DNA of 64,000 nucleotides, taken from assembly GCF_900109645.1 (NCBI RefSeq), contig NZ_FOBG01000001.1, positions 3,400,520 through 3,464,519 on the forward strand, read 5' to 3'. A model generated the notes under the pieces. That model saw only the letters and a program-made list of their open reading frames with translations. It was not told the origin of the DNA and did no database searches. This DNA is from Duganella sp. CF402. Lineage in GTDB: Bacteria > Pseudomonadota > Gammaproteobacteria > Burkholderiales > Burkholderiaceae_D. How positions within the stretch are numbered: the stretch's first letter is position 1; each line of letters opens with the position of its first letter. A program made the position numbers and the translations under genes. This document shows, piece by piece, positions 18,171-26,898 of this stretch.

Positions 18171-18200
18171 TTGTCAACGAGAAATTGTAATTTTTGACAA
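18171..18200. promoter_or_regulatory. Inverted repeat between yjgN-like gene and ffh
   Basis: TTGTCAA (18171-18177) and TTGACAA (18194-18200) form a perfect 7-bp inverted repeat with a 16-bp spacer in the divergent promoter region. It could be an operator, or the arms may simply be two -35-like hexamers on opposite strands. Confidence 0.3.
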
Positions 18201-18270
18201 CACCAGCAAATCCGCCGGGTGCGGAGCGATGCGGTAAAATGGCGGCCAAATCTTCAACTGACCGATCACC

Positions 18271-19638
18271 ATGCTAGATAACCTGACTCAACGCCTTGCC
18301 AAGGTCGTCAAGACCATGCGCGGCGAGGCCCGCCTGACCGAAGCCAACACCGCCGAGATGCTGCGCGAAGTGCGCATGGCGCTGCTCGAGGCCGACGTCG
18401 CCCTGCCGGCGGTGCGCGAATTCATCGCCCGCGTCAAAGAAAAGGCCCTGGGCGAGGAAGTGATTTCCTCGCTGTCGCCGGGCCAGGCGCTGGTCGGCGT
18501 GGTGCAGCGCGAGCTGGCCTCCCTGATGGGCGCCGACCTCGGCCCGGAAGCGGCCCAGCTCAGCTTTGCCCAGCAGCCGCCCGCCATCATCCTGATGGCC
18601 GGTCTGCAAGGTGTGGGTAAAACCACCACCGTCGGCAAGCTGGCCAAGTATTTAAAAGAAGAAAAGAAAAAGAAAGTGCTGACGGTGTCGGCCGACGTCT
18701 ACCGTCCGGCCGCGATCGCCCAGCTGCAATCGGTGACCGCGCAGGTCGGCGCCGACTTCTTCCCGTCCACTGCACAGGACAAACCGGTCGACATCGCGCT
18801 GGGCGCGCTGGACTGGGCCAAGAAGCACTACCACGACGTGCTGATCATCGACACCGCCGGCCGTCTCGGTATCGATGAGCAGATGATGCAGGAAATCGCC
18901 GCCGTGCACGGCGCGGTCAAGCCGATCGAAACCCTGTTCGTGGTCGACGCCATGCTGGGCCAGGATGCGATCAACACCGCCAAGGCCTTCAACGACGCGC
19001 TGCCGCTGACCGGCATCGTGCTGACCAAGCTGGACGGCGATTCGCGCGGCGGCGCGGCGCTGTCGGTACGCCACATTACCGGCAAGCCGATCAAGTTTGC
19101 CGGCGTCTCGGAAAAGCTGGACGGCCTGGAAGCCTTCGACCCGGCGCGCATGGCCAACCGGGTGCTGGGCATGGGCGACATCCTGGCGCTGGTGGAAGAA
19201 GCCCGTAAGGGCGTGGACGCCAAGGCGGCCGCCGAGCTGGCGGCCAAGGTCAAGTCGGGCGCCAAGTTCGACATGAACGACTTCAAGGCGCAGCTGAGCC
19301 AGATGAAGAACATGGGCGGCATGGCCAGCCTGGTCGACAAGCTGCCGGCGCAGTTCCAGCAGGCGGCCGGCAACGCCAACATGGACCAGGCCGACAAGCA
19401 GGTGCGGCGCATGGTCGGCATCATCGACTCCATGACCAAGGCCGAACGCGCCAAGCCGGAGCTGATCAAGGCCACCCGCAAGCGCCGCATCGCGGCCGGC
19501 GCCGGCGTGCAGGTGCAGGAAGTAAACCGCATGCTGAACCAGTTCGAGCAGATGCAAACCATGATGAAGAAGCTGTCCGGCGGCGGCATGATGAAGATGA
19601 TGCGCGCCATGAAGGGCATGATGCCGGGCATGCGCTAG
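18271..19638 (+). CDS. ffh: Signal recognition particle GTPase Ffh
   Basis: A 455-residue SRP54 homologue that targets nascent membrane proteins. N domain residues 1-95, G domain with GLQGVGKTTTVGKLA (G1), DVYRPAAIAQL, DTAGRLGIDE (G3), TKLDGDSRGGAAL (G4), and a Met-rich M domain at the C-terminus (MMKKLSGGGMMKMMRAMKGMMPGMR in pieces) that binds signal peptides and 4.5S RNA. The length is normal. It is divergent from the yjgN-like gene. Confidence 0.97.
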   Translation: MLDNLTQRLAKVVKTMRGEARLTEANTAEMLREVRMALLEADVALPAVREFIARVKEKALGEEVISSLSPGQALVGVVQRELASLMGADLGPEAAQLSFAQQPPAIILMAGLQGVGKTTTVGKLAKYLKEEKKKKVLTVSADVYRPAAIAQLQSVTAQVGADFFPSTAQDKPVDIALGALDWAKKHYHDVLIIDTAGRLGIDEQMMQEIAAVHGAVKPIETLFVVDAMLGQDAINTAKAFNDALPLTGIVLTKLDGDSRGGAALSVRHITGKPIKFAGVSEKLDGLEAFDPARMANRVLGMGDILALVEEARKGVDAKAAAELAAKVKSGAKFDMNDFKAQLSQMKNMGGMASLVDKLPAQFQQAAGNANMDQADKQVRRMVGIIDSMTKAERAKPELIKATRKRRIAAGAGVQVQEVNRMLNQFEQMQTMMKKLSGGGMMKMMRAMKGMMPGMR

Positions 19639-19649
19639 GGGCGAAAACC

Positions 19650-19681
19650 ACGTAAACCGGGGCTACGCCCCGTGTTTACGT
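19650..19681 (+). terminator. Stem-loop after ffh, terminator-like
   Basis: Outer stem ACGTAAAC/GTTTACGT and inner stem CGGGGC/GCCCCG, 12 bases after the ffh stop. There is no T-run, so it may be a weak or Rho-assisted terminator or an mRNA-stabilising hairpin. Confidence 0.45.
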
Positions 19682-19795
19682 AGTGTTTCCGGGAAAAAAC
19701 GCAAAAAACAGTTGCGCATAGGTTAAATCCCCACCAATATTAGCCGGTGCGATCAATTGCGCAATTTTCCATGTGTTCGTTAAGGAGGCTCGAAT

Positions 19796-20170
19796 ATGGC
19801 AACAGCCAAAAAAGCAGCACCAGCTAAGAAACCGGCAGCGAAGCCTGCCGCGAAGAAAGCAGCACCAGCAGCAAAAGCAGCAGCCAAACCAGCCGCAGTG
19901 AAAAAAGCACCCGCAGCACGCAAGCCTAACGCCGCTTTCATGAAAGCGATGACGCCGTCCGCCTCGCTGGCCGCGATCGTCGGCGCAGCAGCCCTGCCGC
20001 GCACCGAAGTGACCAAAAAAGTGTGGGACTACATCAAGAAGCACGACCTGCAAGATCCAGCCAACCGTCGCAACATCAACGCCGACGACAAACTGAAAGC
20101 CGTGTTCGGCGGCAAAGCCCAAGTCTCCATGTTCGAAATGACCAAGCTGATTTCGGACCACCTGAAATAA
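19796..20170 (+). CDS. SWIB/MDM2-domain protein with AK-rich tail
   Basis: 124 residues. The first ~45 are Ala/Lys/Pro-rich (KKAAPAKKPAAK type, like histone H1 tails). The remainder is a SWIB domain (PSASLAAIVGAAALPRTEVTKKVWDYIKKHDLQDPANRRNINADDKLKAVFGG in pieces, e.g. LPRTEV, VWDYIKKHDLQDP, FEMTKLI). SWIB is a chromatin-associated fold in eukaryotes and is also found in chlamydiae and Burkholderiales. A perfect AAGGAGG supports the start at 19796. It probably binds DNA through the tail. It ends at a strong bidirectional terminator shared with the convergent transglycosylase gene. Confidence 0.92.
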   Translation: MATAKKAAPAKKPAAKPAAKKAAPAAKAAAKPAAVKKAPAARKPNAAFMKAMTPSASLAAIVGAAALPRTEVTKKVWDYIKKHDLQDPANRRNINADDKLKAVFGGKAQVSMFEMTKLISDHLK

Positions 20171-20178
20171 TCAGGCAC

Positions 20179-20207
20179 AAAAAAACCGGGAACTTCCCGG
20201 TTTTTTT
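20179..20207. terminator. Bidirectional intrinsic terminator
   Basis: AAAAAAA-CCGGG-AACTT-CCCGG-TTTTTTT between the convergent SWIB and transglycosylase genes. A-run and T-run on both sides let it act in both directions; the minus-strand gene's stop codon lies inside its T-run. Confidence 0.88.
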
Positions 20208-20802
20208 ATTTCCAGTTATTCCACGCCTTCAGCACCGCATTCGGATACTCGGGCTTGCCCCGGCTGCCGTTGTAGCGGCCCAGCGCCAGGTACAGATTCC
20301 CCGCTTCCATATCGAGATACATGCGCAGGATGGCGCAGCCGTAGCGCAGATTGGTCTGCATGTCGAACAGCGCCCGGCGGTTGCGGTCGCCGATCACATT
20401 GGTCCAGAACGGCATCACCTGCATGTAGCCGCGCGCGCCGACGATCGAGACGGCGTATTTGCGGTAGGCCGACTCCACCTGGATCAAGCCCAGCACCATG
20501 CCCGGATCGAGCCCGGCGCGGCGCGCTTCATACCATACGGTGGCGAGGAATTCGTTGCGGGTCTGGTCGTCCGGCAGCTTGCGCTTGAGCCGGTAGGACA
20601 TGGTCTCCAGCCAGTTCTGGTAGCGCGCCTGGTCGGACGGATTGCGGAAGGTCGGCGTCGGCGGCGTGGCGTCCTTGATGGCGTTCGACAGCGCCAGCCG
20701 CACCGAGTCGGCCAGCGCTTCTTCCTTCTGGTTGCCGGCCAGCGCCAGCGGCGCTGCTGCCAACAGCAGCGCCACGGCCAGCCAGCGCGACAGCGCGTTC
20801 AT
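20206..20802 (-). CDS. Exported lytic transglycosylase (SLT domain)
   Basis: 198 residues. Signal peptide [22 protein letters not shown], then a soluble-lytic-transglycosylase domain: catalytic Glu in LGLIQVESAYRKYA, the motif GARGYMQVMPFW, and C-terminal ALGRYNGSRGKPEYPNAV. Such enzymes cleave peptidoglycan glycan strands with formation of 1,6-anhydromuramic acid, the substrate class recycled via AmpD. The ATG overlaps the proS stop (TGATG), giving a proS-transglycosylase operon. Acts in the periplasm. Confidence 0.9.
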   Translation of the reverse strand: MNALSRWLAVALLLAAAPLALAGNQKEEALADSVRLALSNAIKDATPPTPTFRNPSDQARYQNWLETMSYRLKRKLPDDQTRNEFLATVWYEARRAGLDPGMVLGLIQVESAYRKYAVSIVGARGYMQVMPFWTNVIGDRNRRALFDMQTNLRYGCAILRMYLDMEAGNLYLALGRYNGSRGKPEYPNAVLKAWNNWK

Positions 20803-22538
20803 CACTGCGCCATTTTGCCTTTGATGAAGCCGAGGATGTCGGCCACCGGCACGGCGGTCGCCTCGGTGTCGCGGCGGCCCTGGTATTCCAGGTTGCCTTC
20901 CTTCAGGCCGCGGTCGCCGATCACCACGCGGTGCGGCACGCCGATCAGCTCCCAGTCGGCAAACATCTGGCCCGGACGGTGGCCACGGTCGTCGATGATG
21001 ACGTCGATGCCGGCCGCCACCGCGTCGGCGTACAGCTTCTCGGCCGCTTCCTTGACCGCTACGCTGCGGTCCATGCCCATCGGGCACAGCACCAGCTCGA
21101 ACGGCGCCAGCGCGGCCGGCCAGATGATGCCCTTGTCGTCGTAGTTCTGCTCGATCGCCGCGCCCAGGATGCGGGTGATGCCGATGCCGTAGCAGCCCAT
21201 CTGCAGCGGCGCCGGTTTGCCGTTCTCGTCCAGGAAAGTGGCTTTCATGGCTTCCGAGTAGGCGGTGCCCAGCTGGAACACGTGGCCCACTTCGATGCCG
21301 CGCTCGATCGCCAGCACGCCCTTGCCGTCCGGCGAAGCGTCGCCTTCGACCACGTTGCGCAGGTCGGCCACCAGGGTCGGCTCGGCGCAGTCGCGGCCCC
21401 AGTTGGCGCCGGTGTAGTGGTAGCCGGCGTCGTTGGCGCCGCAGACGAAATCGGCCATGTTGGCCACGGTGCGGTCGGCCACCACGGTGACCGGGGCCTT
21501 GGTGCCGATCGGGCCCAGGTAGCCCGGCACGCAGCCGTACACTTCGAGGATCTCCGCCTCGGTCGAGAAGCGGTGCGCGGCCAGGCCCGGCACCTTGCCG
21601 ACCTTGACTTCGTTCAGCTCGTGGTCGCCGCGCAGCAGCAGCATGAAGTACTGCTTGCTGACCTTGCCGTCGGCTTCCTGCTCGACGGTCAGGGCGATGG
21701 TCTTGACGGTGTTTGCCAGCGGCAGCTTGAGCAGCTCGGCCACGGCTTCGCACTTGGTGGCGTTCGGCGTGGCGGTCTTGGTCAGCGCCTGCGACGCGGC
21801 CGGACGGCTGGCGTTGATTGGCAGCGCTTCGGCCGCTTCCATATTGGCCGCGTAGTCCGAGCTCGGGCAGTACACCAGCGCGTCTTCGCCGGTGGAGGCG
21901 ATCACGTGGAATTCGTGCGAACCGGTGCCGCCGATGGCGCCGTTATCGGCTGCTACCGCACGGAACTTCAGGCCGAAGCGGTTGAAAATGCGCACATAGG
22001 CGTCATACATGATCTTGTACGAGGCTTGCATGCCGGCCAGGTCGCGGTCGAACGAGTAGGCATCCTTCATGGTGAACTCGCGGCCGCGCATCAGGCCGAA
22101 GCGTGGACGGCGCTCGTCCCGGAATTTGGTCTGGATGTGGTAAAAATTCAACGGAAGTTGACGGTACGATTTAATTTCCGAACGGACAACATCGGTGATC
22201 ACTTCCTCGGCGGTCGGCTGGAACGCGAATTCGCGGCCGTGGCGGTCTTTCACGCGCAGCAGTTCGGCGCCCATCTTGTCCCAGCGGCCGGTCTCCTGCC
22301 ACAGCTCGGCCGGCTGGATCAGGGGCATCAGGAGCTCGATGGCGCTCGATTGGTTCATCTCTTCGCGCACGATGGCTTCCACCTTGCGGATGATTTTCAG
22401 GCCCATCGGCATGTAGGTGTAAATGCCGGAACCCAGGCGTTTGATCATGCCGGCGCGCATCATTAACTGATGGCTGACGATCTCGGCATCGGAAGGAGCT
22501 TCTTTAAGCGTGGAAATAAAAAAACGTGACGCGCGCAT
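20802..22538 (-). CDS. proS: Prolyl-tRNA synthetase (bacterial type)
   Basis: A 578-residue class II aminoacyl-tRNA synthetase. Motif 1 lies around [26 protein letters not shown], motif 2 around [28 protein letters not shown], motif 3 around [13 protein letters not shown]. The insertion between motifs 2 and 3 (about residues 220-400, including [19 protein letters not shown] and GYLGPIG) is the INS/YbaK-like editing domain that removes mischarged alanine. Length and order are normal for the bacterial form. Followed by the transglycosylase with a TGATG overlap. Confidence 0.97.
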   Translation of the reverse strand: MRASRFFISTLKEAPSDAEIVSHQLMMRAGMIKRLGSGIYTYMPMGLKIIRKVEAIVREEMNQSSAIELLMPLIQPAELWQETGRWDKMGAELLRVKDRHGREFAFQPTAEEVITDVVRSEIKSYRQLPLNFYHIQTKFRDERRPRFGLMRGREFTMKDAYSFDRDLAGMQASYKIMYDAYVRIFNRFGLKFRAVAADNGAIGGTGSHEFHVIASTGEDALVYCPSSDYAANMEAAEALPINASRPAASQALTKTATPNATKCEAVAELLKLPLANTVKTIALTVEQEADGKVSKQYFMLLLRGDHELNEVKVGKVPGLAAHRFSTEAEILEVYGCVPGYLGPIGTKAPVTVVADRTVANMADFVCGANDAGYHYTGANWGRDCAEPTLVADLRNVVEGDASPDGKGVLAIERGIEVGHVFQLGTAYSEAMKATFLDENGKPAPLQMGCYGIGITRILGAAIEQNYDDKGIIWPAALAPFELVLCPMGMDRSVAVKEAAEKLYADAVAAGIDVIIDDRGHRPGQMFADWELIGVPHRVVIGDRGLKEGNLEYQGRRDTEATAVPVADILGFIKGKMAQ

Positions 22539-22638
22539 ACGGTGAATTCTTTTTAAAAAGAGAGGGTTATAATCAACCTAATTTTAAAGGATTAGCTGGC
22601 TGATGCGTCCATACTTTATACAAATGCGTTCAATAATC

Positions 22639-22688
22639 GGCCCTGCCACCGCTTTCCTACCCGGAAATGCCCGGTGGGCGGCCTTTTT
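22639..22688 (+). terminator. Intrinsic-terminator-like hairpin in the rppH leader
   Basis: Three stacked stems: GGCC (22639-22642) with GGCC (22680-22683), CCACCG (22646-22651) with CGGTGG (22672-22677), and TTTCC (22653-22657) with GGAAA (22663-22667), followed at once by TTTTT. It lies ~50 bases before rppH and downstream of a TATAAT at 22568-22573. It may attenuate rppH or stop stray transcription from the divergent promoter region. Confidence 0.6.
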
Positions 22689-22739
22689 GTGGACAAAAAT
22701 ATAAGAGGGCTCACAGTCGCAGAAAGTTTGAGGTGCAAT

Positions 22740-23348
22740 ATGCTCGATCGGGAAGGGTTCCGCCCCAACGTCGGCATCATCCTGCTGAACGCCCATAACG
22801 AGGTGTGGTGGGGCAAGCGGGTGCGCGAGCACTCATGGCAGTTTCCGCAAGGCGGCATCAAATATGGAGAAACGCCGGAACAGGCGATGTACCGGGAGCT
22901 GGAAGAGGAGATCGGTCTGCGGGCCGAGCACGTCAAGATTGTCGGTCGCACCCGCGACTGGCTGCGCTATGAGGTGCCGGACCATTTCATCAAGCGGGAA
23001 ATCCGCGGCCACTACCGTGGCCAGAAGCAGATCTGGTTCCTGTTGCGCATGTGCGCCCGGGACAACGACGTCAACCTGCGGTTGACCGACCATCCGGAAT
23101 TTGACGCCTGGCGCTGGCATGACTACTGGGTGCCGCTCGATGTCGTGATTGAATTCAAGCGCGAGGTCTATCAGCGCGCCTTGCAGGAGCTGTCACGCTT
23201 CCTGACCTGGCCGCCGAATGGGCACGACCGCCGGCAACACGGTTCGCGCTATCTGCGCCAGCCGCATGCGCCGCGCACGGCCAATGGCAGTGCGCCAGCG
23301 GCGCCGGCCGCCGTGCCGGCCTGCGCGGCGGAGGAAGAGAAGAAGTAA
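22740..23348 (+). CDS. rppH: RNA pyrophosphohydrolase RppH (Nudix)
   Basis: 202 residues. The Nudix box is complete ([23 protein letters not shown], with the REL-EEEIGL catalytic helix). The start [15 protein letters not shown] at 22740, after GAGG, matches the family. RppH removes the 5' pyrophosphate of mRNA, which opens transcripts to RNase E. The C-terminus carries an extra ~35-residue Pro/Ala/Arg-rich tail ending EEEKK that the E. coli enzyme lacks. Divergent from proS, with an excellent terminator after the stop. Confidence 0.95.
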   Translation: MLDREGFRPNVGIILLNAHNEVWWGKRVREHSWQFPQGGIKYGETPEQAMYRELEEEIGLRAEHVKIVGRTRDWLRYEVPDHFIKREIRGHYRGQKQIWFLLRMCARDNDVNLRLTDHPEFDAWRWHDYWVPLDVVIEFKREVYQRALQELSRFLTWPPNGHDRRQHGSRYLRQPHAPRTANGSAPAAPAAVPACAAEEEKK

Positions 23349-23351
23349 AGC

Positions 23352-23384
23352 AAAACGGGACAGCGTGCTGTCCCGTTTTTTTTT
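23352..23384 (+). terminator. Intrinsic terminator of rppH
   Basis: A long stem AAAACGGGACAGC/GCTGTCCCGTTTT followed by an unbroken T-run (23376-23384), directly after the rppH stop and just before the convergent nitroreductase stop. Confidence 0.9.
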
Positions 23385-23387
23385 CGC

Positions 23388-23969
23388 TTACAGAATCTGG
23401 CACGCCTCGTCGAACGCCAGGCGCGGCGCGCGCGGGCGGATCTTGGCCGGGTCGCCGTAGCCGATGTTGCAGATGAAGTTGGACTTGATGGCGGTGCCGG
23501 CAAAGAAGGCCGCGTCGACCTTGGCGTTGTCGAAGCCCGACATCGGGCCGACGTCCAGGCCCAGCGCGCGCGCCGCCAGGATCAGGTAGCCGCCCTGCAG
23601 CGAGGAATTGCGGAAGGCGGTCGACTGGATCGCCGCGTCGTTGCCGGCAAACCACGAGCGCGCATCGACCGCTGGCGACAGCTGCGGCAGCTTCTCGTAG
23701 AACTCCAGGTCCATGCCGACGATCACCGTGACCGGCGCGGCCAGCGTCTTGGCCAGGTTGCCTTCCGACAGCGCCGGCGCCAGCTTGGCCTTGGCCTCGG
23801 CCGAACGCACGAACACCAGCCGCGCCGGCGAACCGTTGGCGGCGGTCGGCGCCCAGCGCAGCGCGTCGTACAGCTGCTGCAGCTGTGCATCGGTGACGGC
23901 GCGGTCTTGCCAGCCGTTGTGGGTGTGGGCGTTGTAGAACAGGGTATCGAGGGCGGATTGGTTCAGCAT
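23388..23969 (-). CDS. Nitroreductase-family protein (RutE/HadB-like malonic semialdehyde reductase)
   Basis: 193 residues. Flavin-dependent reductase of the RutE group: [68 protein letters not shown] and the C-terminal IGYGDP. In E. coli, RutE reduces malonic semialdehyde in pyrimidine breakdown. No other rut genes are present here, so the physiological substrate is open. Single-gene unit, convergent with rppH. Confidence 0.85.
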   Translation of the reverse strand: MLNQSALDTLFYNAHTHNGWQDRAVTDAQLQQLYDALRWAPTAANGSPARLVFVRSAEAKAKLAPALSEGNLAKTLAAPVTVIVGMDLEFYEKLPQLSPAVDARSWFAGNDAAIQSTAFRNSSLQGGYLILAARALGLDVGPMSGFDNAKVDAAFFAGTAIKSNFICNIGYGDPAKIRPRAPRLAFDEACQIL

Positions 23970-24051
23970 GGTCTGCTCGTCAAGTTGGTGAAGGTGGCAT
24001 CATAACAGCCCGCACACCATGCCCGCCTCCGGCAAGAGGTACAATGGCGCC

Positions 24052-24477
24052 ATGTTTAATCCCTCTTCCGACGATGTGCGCCGCTTTTTCTGCGAGACCT
24101 TCCGCAAGCAGCGCGCCAATGAAATCCTGACGCCGCTCGAGACGATGGCGTCCGACTGGATCCGCCACCATCCCGAGTACCACGACGTCCTGAGCGACGT
24201 CGAGACCGCGCTCACCCGCGACTACCAGGTCGAGGGCGCGCAGGCCAATCCGTTTTTGCACCTGTCGATGCACCTGTCGATCGACGAGCAAATCTCGATC
24301 GACCAGCCGCCCGGCATCCGGGGACTGGCGACCGAACTCACGCTCAAGCTCGACGACGCGCACGCGGCGCAGCATGAAATCATGGAATGCCTGGGCGAGA
24401 TGATCTGGAACGCCCAGCGCACCGGCACCCAGCCCGACGGCCTCGCCTACATCGAAGCAATCAAGCGCCGCCTCTAG
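24052..24477 (+). CDS. DUF1841 family protein
   Basis: 141 residues. Starts MFNPSSDDVRRFFCETFRKQR, the typical N-terminus of DUF1841, and contains HPEYHDVL, NPFLHLSMHLSIDEQISIDQPPGI and AQHEIMECLGEMIWNAQR. The His-rich core (HLSMHLSIDEQ) and conserved acidic residues suggest a metal-binding helical protein, but the function is unknown. ATG 24052 is chosen over an upstream ATG in frame because it fits the family start. A dispersed repeat begins two bases after the stop codon. Confidence 0.88.
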   Translation: MFNPSSDDVRRFFCETFRKQRANEILTPLETMASDWIRHHPEYHDVLSDVETALTRDYQVEGAQANPFLHLSMHLSIDEQISIDQPPGIRGLATELTLKLDDAHAAQHEIMECLGEMIWNAQRTGTQPDGLAYIEAIKRRL

Positions 24478-24479
24478 AA

Positions 24480-24551
24480 GTCGTGCCGGCGAAGGCCGGC
24501 ATCCAAGGTCAGGCCGCGCAAGATTGGGTTCCGGCCTGCGCCGGAACGACG
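24480..24551. repeat. Dispersed double-palindrome intergenic repeat, copy B
   Basis: 72 bp between the DUF1841 gene and the cytochrome c gene. The left half GTCGTGCCGGCGAAGGCCGGC and right half GGTTCCGGCCTGCGCCGGAAC are each hairpins and complementary to each other overall. Same layout as copies A, C and D. Confidence 0.75.
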
Positions 24552-24554
24552 CGG

Positions 24555-24896
24555 TTAGCGGTGGGTGGCCAGGCTGGTGGGCAGGCTGTGCAGGTAGGCC
24601 GCGACGTCCTTGATGTCCTGGTTGCTCAGCGGCTTGACCTGGCCGGTCATGATGGCGTTGTTGCGGCCGTTGGCGCCGTCGCCGCGCTTGTAGGCGGTCA
24701 GCGCGTGCTCAAGATAATCCCGGTGCTGGCCGGCCAGCTTCGGATAGCTGGGGTCGATCGGGGTGTTGAAGTCCTTGCCGTGGCAGCTGAAGCACGCGTA
24801 TTTCTCGGTCAGCGCCTTGCCCGCGTCGACGTTGCCGCCCGCCTGCGCGGCGCCGGCCATCAGGGCGATGCCCACTACAGCGATCAGTTTTTTCAT
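24555..24896 (-). CDS. Periplasmic class I cytochrome c
   Basis: 113 residues with signal peptide (MKKLIAVVGIALMAGAAQA) and one haem site CFSCH; the distal Met is probably in NNAIMTGQVKPLSNQDIKDVAAYL. It belongs to the cytochrome c4/c5-like small electron carriers. Second gene of a two-cytochrome operon, 11 bases after the first. Confidence 0.9.
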   Translation of the reverse strand: MKKLIAVVGIALMAGAAQAGGNVDAGKALTEKYACFSCHGKDFNTPIDPSYPKLAGQHRDYLEHALTAYKRGDGANGRNNAIMTGQVKPLSNQDIKDVAAYLHSLPTSLATHR

Positions 24897-24907
24897 GTAC
24901 TCAGTCC

Positions 24908-25246
24908 TCATTTCGGGTCGGCGCTACGGGTCTGCTGCGAGTAGAACGCCGCCACGTCGGCGATGTCCTGGTCCGACAGGCTGGCCGCGATGCCCTTCAT
25001 GGACGGATGCTTGCGGTCCCCTTTTTTGTAGGCCTGCAACGCACTCTCGATGTATTTGGCCGACTGGCCGCCGATCATCGGCACTTGGTACACTTCAGGG
25101 AAGGTGGCTTTGTAGCCGGGAATGCCGTGGCAGCCGATACACATTTCTATCTTGGCCTTGGCGTTCTGGGCATTGCCCACAACTTCCGCAGCAACGGCGA
25201 CGTGAGTCAAGCCTGCGAGCACGAGGAGTGCGGTGAGTTTTTTCAT
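24908..25246 (-). CDS. Periplasmic class I cytochrome c
   Basis: 112 residues; signal peptide MKKLTALLVLAGLTHVAVA, haem site CIGCH, and a Met in HPSMKGIAASLSDQDIADVAAFY as likely axial ligand. It is paralogous to the cytochrome downstream (same KG D/N, LS-Q-DI-DVAA-Y pattern). Two direct repeats of ATCGGATACT (25265-25274 and 25282-25291) lie just upstream and may be a regulatory site. Confidence 0.9.
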   Translation of the reverse strand: MKKLTALLVLAGLTHVAVAAEVVGNAQNAKAKIEMCIGCHGIPGYKATFPEVYQVPMIGGQSAKYIESALQAYKKGDRKHPSMKGIAASLSDQDIADVAAFYSQQTRSADPK

Positions 25247-25458
25247 GGTGTCTCTAAGTAAGTAATCGGATACTGCTGTATATCGGATACTTCTACCACG
25301 GTGTCACTATATTGACTTTTGTACTATTTGTGCAGGGATTCTAACCCAAGTACTTTCCAGAAACAACAAAGCCGCCACCGGGCGCCACCGCCAAGTCGAG
25401 CACCGGCTCTAGCGTTTCCCCCTATACTGTTTTATCTTTTTCATTCTGGACCACGCAC

Positions 25459-26307
25459 ATGCAAGCACGTTTTGAAGGCTCCGACCAGTACGTCGCCACG
25501 GCCGACCTGAAACTGGCCGTCAACGCCGCCCTCACCCTGCAACGCCCGCTGCTGATCAAGGGCGAACCCGGCACCGGCAAGACCATGCTGGCCGAGGAAG
25601 TGGCCGCCGCGCTCAATATGCCGCTGATGCAGTGGCACGTCAAATCGACCACCAAGGCCCAGCAGGGCCTGTACGAGTACGACGCCGTGTCGCGCCTGCG
25701 CGACTCCCAGCTCGGCGACGAGCGCGTGCGCGATATCCACAACTACATCGTCAAGGGCGTGCTGTGGCAGGCCTTCACCGCGCCGGAGCCGGTGGTGCTC
25801 TTGATCGACGAGATCGACAAGGCCGACATCGAGTTCCCCAACGACCTGCTGCGCGAGCTCGATCGCATGGAGTTCTACGTCTACGAGACGCGCGAGATGG
25901 TGCAGGCCAAGCACCGCCCGCTGGTGATCATCACCTCCAACAACGAGAAGGAACTGCCGGACGCCTTCCTGCGCCGCTGCTTCTTCCACTACATCAAATT
26001 CCCCGACCGCGACACGATGGAGCAGATCGTCCAGGTGCACTACCCGCACCTGAAGCAGGAATTGCTGGCGCAGGCGCTGCAAACCTTCTATGAACTGCGC
26101 GAGGTGCAGGGCCTGAAGAAGAAGCCGTCGACCTCGGAGTTCCTCGACTGGCTCAAGCTGCTGATGGCCGAGGACATCCCGCCGGAAGCGCTGCGCAGCC
26201 AGGACCAGAAGGCCATCGTGCCGCCGCTGCACGGCGCACTGCTCAAGAACGAGCAGGATGTCCACCTGTTCGAGCGCCTGGTGTTCATGTCGCGGACCAA
26301 CCGATGA
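25459..26307 (+). CDS. MoxR-family AAA+ ATPase
   Basis: 282 residues with Walker A GEPGTGKT (about 36-43), Walker B VVLLIDEIDKAD, sensor 1 VIITSNNEKELPDAFLRRC and the arginine-finger region. MoxR ATPases act as chaperones that assemble or activate partner proteins, usually with a von Willebrand factor A protein; that partner is encoded two genes downstream (26899). Overlaps the GNAT start by four bases (ATGA). Confidence 0.92.
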   Translation: MQARFEGSDQYVATADLKLAVNAALTLQRPLLIKGEPGTGKTMLAEEVAAALNMPLMQWHVKSTTKAQQGLYEYDAVSRLRDSQLGDERVRDIHNYIVKGVLWQAFTAPEPVVLLIDEIDKADIEFPNDLLRELDRMEFYVYETREMVQAKHRPLVIITSNNEKELPDAFLRRCFFHYIKFPDRDTMEQIVQVHYPHLKQELLAQALQTFYELREVQGLKKKPSTSEFLDWLKLLMAEDIPPEALRSQDQKAIVPPLHGALLKNEQDVHLFERLVFMSRTNR

Positions 26308-26897
26308 ATACCGTCCTGCCTGCCACGCTGGAACTGCACGGCGTGCGCCTGGAGCCGCTGGGCGCGCACCACGCCGACGGCTTGCGCGCGGCCGCCGGCG
26401 ACGGCGAATTGTGGAACTTGCGCATCACCTCGGTGCCGGCGCCGGACGAGGTGGACGCCTACATCCACAAGGCCAGCCAGCAGCGCCCTACCCGGCTGGC
26501 GTTTGCCGTGATCGACACCGCCAGCGGCACCTTGATCGGCACCACCAGCTACCACGACATCGTGCCCGACATCGGCCGGCTCGAAATCGGCTACACCTGG
26601 TACGCCAAACGCTGGCAGCGCACCCACGTCAACACCACCTGCAAGCTGCTGCTGATGACGCACGCGTTCGAGACGCTGGGCGCGGCGCTGGTCGGCCTGC
26701 GCACCGATAATTTCAACCACGCCTCGCAGGCCGCGATCGAGCGGCTCGGCGCCAGGAAGGACGGCGTGCTGCGCCATCACGCGCTGCGCCGCGACGGCAC
26801 CGTGCGCGACACCGTCATGTACAGCATCGCCGCCGGCGAGTGGGCCGAGATCAAGGCGCACCTGCGCTACAAGCTGGCGCAGCACGGGATGGAATGA
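26304..26897 (+). CDS. GNAT-family N-acetyltransferase (RimJ/RimL-like)
   Basis: 197 residues. It has the GNAT layout of ribosomal-protein-type acetyltransferases: LHGVRLEPLGAHHADGLRAAA, AFAVIDTASGTLIGTTSYHDI, RLEIGYTWYAKRWQRTHVNTTCKLLLM and ALVGLRTDNFNHASQAAIERLGA. The usual Q/RxxGxG loop is replaced by QRTHVN, as in other members of this subgroup. It is inserted between the MoxR and VWA genes with an overlap and a 1-bp gap, so it is co-translated with them. Substrate unknown. Confidence 0.88.
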   Translation: MNTVLPATLELHGVRLEPLGAHHADGLRAAAGDGELWNLRITSVPAPDEVDAYIHKASQQRPTRLAFAVIDTASGTLIGTTSYHDIVPDIGRLEIGYTWYAKRWQRTHVNTTCKLLLMTHAFETLGAALVGLRTDNFNHASQAAIERLGARKDGVLRHHALRRDGTVRDTVMYSIAAGEWAEIKAHLRYKLAQHGME

Positions 26898-26898
26898 C

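Noticed and set aside
25265..25291. Direct repeats of ATCGGATACT upstream of the cytochrome c pair
   Set aside because: Only two copies 17 bp apart and no known binding protein; noted in the gene entry but too weak for a separate site.
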